DNA of 64,000 nucleotides, taken from NCBI GenBank assembly GCA_963726135.1, contig CAVSBE010000008.1:558001-622000 (forward strand), read 5' to 3'. A program made the translations under genes and the position numbers. This document shows positions 56,738 to 64,000 of this stretch, one piece after another. Positions within the stretch are counted from its first letter, which is position 1. Every line of letters begins with the position of its first letter. Source of the stretch: Bog-473 sp963726135 (lineage in GTDB: Bacteria > Actinomycetota > Acidimicrobiia > Acidimicrobiales > RAAP-2). Under the pieces are notes generated by a model. It did not search any database. It saw only the letters and a list, made by a program, of their open reading frames with translations, and was not told the DNA's origin.

Positions 56738-57953
56738 TCAGGACGGGGGCTTGACCTCGGCCGCCAGCGCCTCGAGGGCGCGCCGTGCGGTGGCACCCCA
56801 GGTGAACCAGCGGGCGCGGGCCAGCGCGCCCTTCGAGAGCCGGCTCCGCAGCACCTCGTCGCCCAGGACACGCCCGAGCGCGGCGGGGAGGTCACCGACG
56901 TCGTCCACCAACAGGCCCGACTCGCCGTCGAGCACCGCATCGGTGTGCCCCGCGATGGCGGTCGCCACGGCGGGTGTGCCGCAGGCCGCCGCCTCGGTCA
57001 GGGTCATGCCCCAGCCCTCCCGCTGCGAGCTGCTCGCGACCACCCAGGCCTGCCGGTACCACGAGACCAGCTCATCGTCGTCCACGTGGCCGGGCAGGCT
57101 CACCCAGTCGACGGCACCGAGCTCGGCGCGCAGCGCCTCGAGCGCCGGCCGCTCGTAGCCCTCGCCGATGATGACCGCCCGCAGGTCGGGCTGGTCCTCT
57201 TTCACCCTGACGAGCGCCCGCAACAGCGCGTCGAGACGCTTGACCGGCACCAGGCGTCCCACCGCCACGACGAGGGGCGTGGGTGAGCGCACACCGCCCG
57301 GCGTGTAGCGCGAGTCGACCCCGGGCGGCGCCACCGTCACCCGCCCGGGCCGCAGGTGGAGCATCTCCACGATCTCGCGGCGCGACGACTCGGACAGCGT
57401 CACGATGCGGCTCGAGCGGTAGAAGCGCGGCGCCAGCCGTCGTTCCATCAGATCGCCCAGCCGGGCCAGGGTGGGCGGCAGCACCATGCCCCACATCTCG
57501 GCGTGGACGTGGTGCAAGAACACCACGCGCGGCCCGCGGTACCAGAGGGGTGAGAGGAACGGCATCCCGTTCCAGATCTCGACAAGGGCGTCGCCCGGTC
57601 GATGCCCCATGCGCAGGCCCTCCCAGGCGGCGCCGGGGAAGACCGCGTAGCGACCCGACCGGCGCAGCACCCGGTAACCGTCGCGGGTCGAGCGCGGCGG
57701 GCGCATCGGGGACGGCCGAGGTGCGGAACGTGATGTCGAGCCCTGCCGCGGCCCACAAGGACGCGACCTCGTGGGCGTGCAGCTCGGACCCACCCGCCTC
57801 GAGGTCGTCGAGGTCCCGCCAGGCCACGAAGTGGATGCGCCGGATGCCCGCTCCGGCGGCCAGTGACGCCAGCCCGTCGAGGTCCGACGGCACGTGGTCG
57901 CGTCGGCGACCGGCGCCGGGCGCGGCCGCGAGCGGCCCCGAGTCGTCACCCAT
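56738..57953 (-). pseudogene. GT4-family glycosyltransferase, one apparent frame shift
   Basis: The N-terminal third (from 57953: 'IRRIHFVAWRDLDDLEAGGS', 'ELHAHEVASLWAAAGLDITF') and the remainder ('GYRVLRRSGRYAVFPGAAW', 'VFLHHVHAEMWGMVLPP', 'PLVVAVGRLVPVKRLDALL', 'REGWGMTLTEAAACGTPAVA') belong to one GT-B enzyme but change frame near 57690. The E-x7-E-like donor site ('EGWGMTLTEA') is intact. Likely a retaining transferase using a nucleotide sugar on the cytosolic side. It begins 4 bases after the flippase ends, the last gene of the five-gene envelope cluster. Confidence 0.85.
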
Positions 57954-57957
57954 CGGG

Positions 57958-59421
57958 TCAGGTTAGCCCCGCGGGCTGCCTCCCTAGCCGGACCCTGTGC
58001 ACCACGACGAAACCGGCCACGATCACGAGCAGCACGGCGAACTGGACGGCCAGGTCGACGTACGCGGTCGCGAGCGGCGACCCGTGGACCTGGACGACGG
58101 CCGCGGTCAGCGCGGCCGCGCCACCCACCAACACACCGGCCACCCACTGCCGGCCGACGGCAAGGAGGTACATCGTGAGGACGACCGAGATGCTCAGCAG
58201 GATCATGGCCAGCACGAGCGGGGCGAGCGCGTCGGCGGCGGACGTGTAGTCGTGATGGAACAGCACGTCGAGCAACTCCTTCGGCGCGACCACCGCCACG
58301 GTCAAGAGCACCACGGACGGGATGGCCAGGAGCACGAGCACCACGGCAAGCTGCCGGAGCGCATGGCCGCCCTGGCGCCAACGGATGGCCGCTTCGGGTA
58401 GGAGGTAGCCGCCCAGGACGATGGCGCCGAAGACGATTGCCTTGCTCGTCACCGACACCGCGGCGTAGGCACCGCTGTGGGTCGGGTTGTCCCGTCCGAC
58501 CACGAGCACGTCGGCGTTCTGCAGCACCGCCACCATGGAGAGCGACACCGACGCCACCACCAGGTCGAGGGCCACCGTGCGCCGCTGCGCCGCGCCTCCG
58601 CTCAGCACCGGGTCGGGCCGCACGGCCGCCGCCCAGCCTCCCGCCGTGCGCACGCGGGGGCCCTCCCCGCCCGACCAGGCGCGCACCGCCGCATAGCGCG
58701 CGTGCGCCGTCGCGACGATCTCCCCCACCAGCACGCCCACCGCGGCGCCGGAGGGACCGAACCCGGCCAGCACGAGCACCAGCACGGCCACCACGCGCAC
58801 GCTGGCCTCCACTACGAGGTTGACGGCGAGCGGACGGTACCCGCGATGGGCCTGGAGAAGACCGCGGTCGAGCGAAAGGAGGACGAAGAAGGCGGCGGCC
58901 GTCAGGATGGCCGCAATGCCGATCCCGCTCTGCTGGTTGAGCAGCACCGCCACGCCGTGACGGCTCACGAAGACGATGGCCGCCCACAGCAGCACGAGCA
59001 TGGTCCCCTGCCGGTGCACGCGCCCCGCCCAGCGCCTTACCAGATGGCCGCTGCCGTCCTCGTGCCACATGGTCACCCGCCGCACCACGGCGACCACGAC
59101 CGCGGAGCCCGGCATGGAGAGGATCAGGTACAGCCCCGTCAACTGGTTGAGGACGCCGTACCCGTGCGGCGCCAGGAGGCGGGCCAGGGCAACCGTGAGC
59201 ACGACGCTGGCCCCGTTGGCCAGGACGCCGGCCACGGCCAGCGGTCCCGCCTGCAGCAGGCCGGTGCGCATCGACTCGACACCGGGTCGCGCCTCCGCGT
59301 CGAGGAGCAATTCCGCGCCGAGGTTGGGACCCACGGCATTGGGTGCCAGCGCCATCGCGGCCGGCACGGACTCGACGACGACCTCGGCCGCCGGCGCCTC
59401 CGCCGCCTCCGCGTCCGTCAC
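57958..59421 (-). CDS. Polysaccharide flippase (Wzx/MATE-like membrane protein)
   Basis: A 487-residue protein with about twelve to fourteen membrane helices. Landmarks are 'GPLAVAGVLANGASVVLTVA' and 'YGVLNQLTGLYLILSMPGSA' in the first bundle and 'NADVLVVGRDNPTHSGAYAA' in the middle, the usual Asp-Val-Leu segment of Wzx-type exporters. It most likely moves a lipid-linked oligosaccharide across the membrane. The GTG start overlaps the SGNH-hydrolase stop (GTGA). Between glycosyltransferase and hydrolase genes, which fits polysaccharide assembly. Confidence 0.87.
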   Translation of the reverse strand: MTDAEAAEAPAAEVVVESVPAAMALAPNAVGPNLGAELLLDAEARPGVESMRTGLLQAGPLAVAGVLANGASVVLTVALARLLAPHGYGVLNQLTGLYLILSMPGSAVVVAVVRRVTMWHEDGSGHLVRRWAGRVHRQGTMLVLLWAAIVFVSRHGVAVLLNQQSGIGIAAILTAAAFFVLLSLDRGLLQAHRGYRPLAVNLVVEASVRVVAVLVLVLAGFGPSGAAVGVLVGEIVATAHARYAAVRAWSGGEGPRVRTAGGWAAAVRPDPVLSGGAAQRRTVALDLVVASVSLSMVAVLQNADVLVVGRDNPTHSGAYAAVSVTSKAIVFGAIVLGGYLLPEAAIRWRQGGHALRQLAVVLVLLAIPSVVLLTVAVVAPKELLDVLFHHDYTSAADALAPLVLAMILLSISVVLTMYLLAVGRQWVAGVLVGGAAALTAAVVQVHGSPLATAYVDLAVQFAVLLVIVAGFVVVHRVRLGRQPAGLT

Positions 59422-60332
59422 ACGTGGGCCCTTGCTGTGGTCTCCTCCTCCATGCCGATCCGCGCGATCGCGGGCAGGATCTGTGACTGCAGCAGTCGTC
59501 CCCCCGCCGGGCTGATGTGGATGCCGTCGTAGCGCACGTCGACCCCGTGGAGGGACGCCGTGTACACCCCGCCCGGGCTGAGCATCCGGTTGAGGTCGAT
59601 CACGCTGACAACTCGCGGTTCGGAGCGTGCCAGTTGCCGCACCAACGCGTTGTAGGCCTGGGCCCGCGTCGGCGCATCCTCCGGCCACGGGAGGCCGTCG
59701 GGCTGCCGGTCAGTGGGGTCGACGTAGGGCATGGTGAGGAGCACCACTCTGGCACCAAATCCGTGGAAGATGGAGATGGCCGACTGCAGGTCCGCGGCCA
59801 GGTGCGCGTCCCATGCCGGCTCGCCGATGTGGACCCATTGCCCGTCGAGCAGGTGGTCCCCCACCTCCCAGCGGCCCAGGCCCAGCGCCACCACCTGCGG
59901 GCGCCGTTGCGCCGTGAGGAACGGCCACAGGCCGCGCCAGAGCCGGCACCCCTGCGTGGCCGGTCCCGGAGCACCCGCAGTCAACACCTGGAGCTGGGGA
60001 TCGAGGTCGCAGCCCAGGGTGGCCTCATCGTCGACCGTGACGCCGTACGAGGGCGCCGATCCGACCGAGAGCCCCTGGCCCAGCGTCATGGCGATGGAGT
60101 CGCCGACGATCATCAGCCGCAGCGGGTCCGGGCCGTAGGCCCCCGAACGCTCGAGGGCCGCGTGCTCGGAGCCCGTGAGACCCGGCGGGAGCGGGAAGGC
60201 CAGCCGGCTCCCCGCGGACGAGTCCGCCCGGGCCACCGGCGCCGCACCGGCCGGGGCGAGGGCCGGCAGCCCCAGGCACGACAGGGCGACGCAGGCGGCG
60301 CCCAGCAGGCCTCGCACCCTTGCTCCCGTCAC
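59418..60332 (-). CDS. Exported SGNH/GDSL-like hydrolase
   Basis: A 304-residue protein with a signal peptide ('GLLGAACVALSCLGLPALAP'). Block I is 'RLMIVGDSIAMTLGQGL' (nucleophile Ser in GDS), an acidic-aromatic block 'QVVALGLGRWEVGDHLLDG' lies in the middle, and the catalytic Asp-x-x-His is 'VRYDGIHISPAG' near the end. Such enzymes add or remove acyl groups on surface glycans. I chose GTG 60332 ('VTGARVRG') with GGAGGA about 11 bases upstream; ATG 60422 is an alternative. Coupled to the flippase by a GTGA overlap. Confidence 0.85.
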   Translation of the reverse strand: MTGARVRGLLGAACVALSCLGLPALAPAGAAPVARADSSAGSRLAFPLPPGLTGSEHAALERSGAYGPDPLRLMIVGDSIAMTLGQGLSVGSAPSYGVTVDDEATLGCDLDPQLQVLTAGAPGPATQGCRLWRGLWPFLTAQRRPQVVALGLGRWEVGDHLLDGQWVHIGEPAWDAHLAADLQSAISIFHGFGARVVLLTMPYVDPTDRQPDGLPWPEDAPTRAQAYNALVRQLARSEPRVVSVIDLNRMLSPGGVYTASLHGVDVRYDGIHISPAGGRLLQSQILPAIARIGMEEETTARAHV

Positions 60333-60480
60333 GTCAGAACCGTCCTCCTCGCCGCGGGCCGGCGTCACCCGGCCGCGCCGGGACCGCCCCGACCAGGCCG
60401 GATCCGGGACAACGGCCTCCATGCCCGACCACTCGGAATCGGCCGTTCCCCGGTGTCCCTTGAGCGTCGCGGGGTCCCGT

Positions 60481-62449
60481 TCAGGGGTACCCCTCGGCCG
60501 CCCGGACGACACATTGCGCCACCCCCAGGCTGGCCACGTCCTGGCTCGAGCCGCCCCCGGCCTGCCCGGTGCAGGACAGGAGCGCGTCGCCCGGCACCAG
60601 CAGCGGCGCGGAGAGCCCCAGCAGCTGGACCTGGTTCCACACCCAGGCCCCGGCCTCTATGCGGGGCAGGCGGCCCAGGGCAGCCGTCATGAAGGCGGCC
60701 GCGTAGGCCGGGTCCCGCCCCTTCTCCACGGTGGGCGCCGCCGGATCGGCTGCGATCACCACGGTGTTGACCTGCCAGACCTGTAACGCATGGCGAACGG
60801 CGGCGAGCTCCGAGCTGGTCCCCCTGGGCACGGGCTTCCCGACGCCGAACCCGAGCACGGTCAACTCCCTGAACCCGACGGCCGCCGAGCCCGCCCGTCG
60901 CTCCACCCCTTGGGGCCCCCCTCCCCCCGCCTGGCTGTAGTGCATGGCGTCCACCGCCTGCCATGCCATGGCGGACTGGATCCCCGAGAACGGCGCCGGG
61001 AACGAGAGCAGCACCCGCCCGGGGGGCAGCCCGGGAGCGACCTCGCTGTACCACCGGGGCAGCGTCACGGACTGCATGGCGAAGGGCAGGCGCTCGCCGA
61101 AGATGGCCGCCATCGGCACCGAGCGCGACCCCGGCCGCGGCCAGCGCGCCGACGACGCCCCGCCAGTCGGGCAGGGCGCAGCGCACGCGGTCGAGGATGA
61201 TGGCCAGCATGACGGCGGCGGCCAGGTAGCCGAAGGCCATGAAGCGCTGCTCAATCACATTCTCGATCAACGGGATCCGCACGAAGACCCGGGCCGGCTC
61301 CCACTGGCCGGGGCGCGCCAGCAACGAACAGGCCAGGCACAGGACGAAGGCGAAGCCGAAGAACCAGAGCCGCCGGTCCCGCCGGAAGGCCAGCACGCCG
61401 GCGGCCAGGACGGCCAGGAAGCTCCAGCCCAGGTAGGCGGCCGAGGCGAGCGGAGGTCCCGAGTACCCTCCCAGCGCGAGGAAGATGATGGTCCGCGACG
61501 GGTAGGCGGTCGTCACGAAGCTCGAAGGCAGGAATCCCCCGAGCTTCGAGATGTTGGGCCAGACGAGGCCCGAGAGGTGGGCCGGGCCCGCCAGGGCGAA
61601 CCAGACCGGCCAGGCCAACAGCACCGCGCCCGCGCCCACGCCGATGGCCAGTGCCCGGCCCGCGTGGGGTGCCCGCCGCCGCAGCCCGGCCCGATCCGTG
61701 ACCAGGGCGGCGGCCACCAACGCGATGATGCAGAGCACGACGACGACGGCCACGATGGCCAACAGCTCCGTCGAGAGGAAGAACTGCGCGACGAGGAGGA
61801 CCGCCAGCAGCAGGCCGGACCGGGTCGCGCCGTGCCGCTGGCGGATCAGGATCTCGTCGAGGACGGCGAGGATGAGCGGGAGCAGCATGAGGGCCGCCGT
61901 CATGAGGTGGCCGAACTCGAGGCTGTTGAGCACGAAGGGCGAGAAGCCGTAGAGCAGCCCGCCCACGAAGGCGGCCGGCGTCCAGGGGGCCCAGCGCCGC
62001 AGCACCGCGAAGGCCGTGAACGCGGTGAGGGCTGGCGCCACGGTGGAGGCGACGTTGAGCGACGCGACCGGTCCCCAGATCCACGTCACCGGCACCAGCG
62101 GGAGGCTCAACCCCATGACCGACGTCTGCGCCAGCAGGTTGATGCCGCCTGGGTGGAACAGCGCCGTCGAGAAGAAGGGGTTCTGCCCGTGGGCGAGGGC
62201 GGTGGCCGGCCACTGGAAGAACCACAGGAACAACGCCGGGTCCCCGCACCCGCACAGGGTGTGGGTCGTGGCGCCCTGCGCCCAGGCACGCACCCAGAGG
62301 GCGACGCCCAGGGCGAGGTAGACCAGCCCCGCGGCGGCGAGGGTCATCCACGGCCGCCACCGCCGCGCCGGCGCGGGCGCTGGCGCGTCCTCAGTCAGGG
62401 TCGAGCGAGCCTGCCGTGACGGCCGTGCGCCGCGGCAGCAAGGGGGCAT
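60481..62449 (-). pseudogene. Large polytopic membrane protein (GT-C/YfhO-like), one apparent frame shift
   Basis: About 655 residues. 'WMTLAAAGLVYLALGVALWV' is the first helix, then a loop 'CGCGDPALFLWFFQWPATAL', 'FHPGGINLLAQTSVMGLSLP' and further helices to about residue 440. The frame changes near 61135; the C-terminal extracytoplasmic part reads 'FGERLPFAMQSVTLPRWYSE' to 'GVAQCVVRAAEGYP'. The acidic first loop and topology suggest a lipid-linked sugar transferase, but the family is not certain. ATG 62449 overlaps the FAD-oxidoreductase end by 59 bases; ATG 62347 would avoid this. Confidence 0.7.
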
Positions 62450-63885
62450 CCCGACCGGTCGATCCGGACTCGTGGTACTCGTCCTCCACGTTGACCGACC
62501 AGATGTCGTGGGTGGCGCCGTACAAATTGTCCACCGTCAGCATGGCGGTGTACATGGAGTGGTCCTGGTTGTTGTACTTGTGCATCCCGTTGCGCCCGAC
62601 CGGATGCACGTTGGGCGCCTCGGCCTCGATCCACTTGCGGATGGTCTCGACGTTCGCCTTGTAGCTGAAGTCGTAGTACGGGTAGGCCTTGGGGACGCGC
62701 ACCACGTAGCCCCGCTCGACGTCGCCCCCGGCGGCCAGGCCGAGCGAGACGAGCTCCTTCGTGCCGAGCGCGATGAGCTGGTCGTCCGGCGTGTTCCACA
62801 TGTCGTCGCCCTCGAAGACGAAGTACTCGAGGCCCAGGCAGGTCCGCCCGTCCTTCACGAGGTAGGGCGACCAGGAGCCGTAGTTCTGGATGCGCCCGAC
62901 CTCCACGTCGGTGGCGTGGATGTAGATCCAGTTGTCCGGGAAGCTCGCGCGACTCGGGCACGATCAGGGCGACGGTGAGGTAGTCGCGGTAGTGCAGGTC
63001 GTCGGCCGCCGCCACGACCTCGGCCGGCGGAGGCGGCTCGATCGTGTGCACCAGCTCACGCATCGGCATGGTCGAGATGACGTGCGACGCCGCGACGGTG
63101 TGCTCGGTCCCGCCCTGCACGTACGTGGCGGCGACGGCGCGTCCCCGCTCGACCGTGATGCCGGTCAACCGCGCCCGCATCTCGAGCGTCCCCCCGGCGG
63201 CCTGCACCTTGTCCGCGCAGACCTCCCACATCATGCCGGGGCCGAATTTCGGGTACTGGAACTCCTCGATCAGGGTGGTGATCTCGGTCTGGCCCCGCTT
63301 GGGCAGGATGGCGTTGACGACCGCCTTGCGCAGGTCGAGGTTCTTCACCCGCTGGGCCGCCCAGTCCGCCGGCATGTCCGAGACCGGCACGCCCCACACC
63401 TTCTCCGTGTACGTCTTGAAGAAGGTCCGGTAGAGCCGCCAGCCGAACCGCGTCACCAACCAGTTCTCGTAGTTCGATTCGTCCTTCGGGGGGTGGATGC
63501 GGGCCCAGACGTAGGAGAGGCCGCACATGAACGCCTCCCACAGGCCGAGGTTGCGCAGGGCGTTGACCGCCTTGAGGGGGTAGTCGTAGAACTTGCCCCG
63601 GTAGTAGATGCGGCTCATGCGGGGCCGGAGCATGAAGTCGCCCTCGGGCAGGATCTCGTGCCAGAGGGCCTCGACCTCGGGCACCTTGGTGAAGAAGCGG
63701 TGTCCGCCCAGGTCGAACCGCCAGCCGTCGCGCACGACCGTGCGCGAGATGCCACCCACCTGGTCGTCCGCCTCGAGCACGACCGGACGCGCCCCCCGTT
63801 TGGTCAGAAGGTAGGCCGCTGTCAGGCCGCCGGGCCCCGCGCCGGCGATGACAACCGGTGCTTCATCGAGTGCGACCACGAACAA
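62391..63885 (-). pseudogene. FAD-dependent oxidoreductase (UDP-galactopyranose-mutase/amine-oxidase-like), one apparent frame shift
   Basis: About 497 residues. The FAD site 'PVVIAGAGPGGLTAAYLLTK' and 'VVLEADDQVGGISRTV' is followed by 'FDLGGHRFFTKVPEVEALW', 'YEKVWG'-like 'YTEKVWGVPVSDMPADWAAQ' and 'VISTMPMRELVHTI'. The frame changes near 62950 and continues 'VGRIQNYGSWSPYLVKDG', 'CLGLEYFVFEGDDMW' and 'RNGMHKYNNQDHSMYTAM'. This branch is often found in actinobacterial glycan clusters. The substrate may be a nucleotide or lipid-linked sugar. First gene of the five-gene cluster. Confidence 0.82.
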
Positions 63886-64000
63886 GGCAGGTTAGTGGAC
63901 CCCCCACTCGGGTTCGTGGAGGGCGCCGCGGCGCAACGGGGGTGCGGCGCCGACCCCGGGCGGCAGCATCAGGGCACCGAGATGTTGAGGAAGGCGAGCA
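63886..64000. other. Window edge, possible 3' end of another minus-strand gene
   Basis: Minus-strand frames end at 63892 ('..ALHEPEWGVH') and at 63969 ('LAFLNISVP'); either could be the tail of a gene that begins outside the window. There is too little sequence to decide. Confidence 0.25.

Noticed and set aside
56738..59068. Minus-strand 776-codon frame covering GT4 and part of the flippase
   Set aside because: Only its last part is the GT4 gene; the first 1.1 kb is out of frame with the flippase and exists because of the shift near 57690.

Overview
The window is GC-rich and carries WhiB, an F420-type LLM oxidoreductase, a TIGR03085 protein, an AftD-like arabinofuranosyltransferase and the run uvrC-rapZ-yvcK-gap-pgk-tpiA-secG. 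Together these point to an actinobacterium. Tandem 'GYWLVASDGG' repeat proteins at three places suggest the class Acidimicrobiia or a near relative; this is inference from family knowledge, not proof.

Layout. (1) 0-17 kb is accessory or peripheral: a GT87 glycosyltransferase, a secreted GYW-repeat protein, an LLM oxidoreductase, an exported propeller protein, an enoyl-CoA hydratase-like protein, a secreted esterase, two paralogous 120-residue proteins of unknown family (one overlapping a WhiB gene), a broken secreted phosphoesterase, TIGR03085 and SRPBCC proteins, PPK2 and a small membrane protein. Between 8.9 and 11.3 kb a roughly 80-base sequence occurs four times, all in one orientation. 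(2) 17.2-21.0 kb is a three-level nest of insertion sequences: an IS3-family element holds an IS30-family element, which holds a second IS3-family element. (3) 21.1-29.7 kb is a genomic island ending at a tRNA-Leu(GAG) gene. Three related att-like repeats plus the tRNA 3' end divide it into segments carrying an OLD-type ATPase/TOPRIM nuclease, a small Cys-rich protein, a methyltransferase and three decayed large serine recombinases. (4) 29.8-43.5 kb is core genome: peptide-binding lipoprotein, secG, tpiA, pgk, gap, yvcK, rapZ, uvrC, nadA, a double-DUF427 protein and uvrA. whiA, normally between yvcK and gap, is absent. (5) 43.6-48.4 kb holds two more repeat-rich secreted proteins and an NTF2-like protein. 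(6) 48.4-52.0 kb carries uvrB, coaE and a methyltransferase. (7) 52.0-63.9 kb is an envelope glycan block: an AftD-like protein facing a five-gene minus-strand cluster of FAD oxidoreductase, large membrane protein, SGNH hydrolase, flippase and GT4 glycosyltransferase.

The core genes form tight operons with 4-base start/stop overlaps. The envelope genes look like a set for making, flipping and finishing a surface polysaccharide. Many otherwise well-conserved genes (AftD-like, GT4, membrane protein, FAD oxidoreductase, repeat proteins, transposases) are each broken by one or a few single-base shifts. At least some of these are probably sequencing or assembly indels rather than true pseudogenes.
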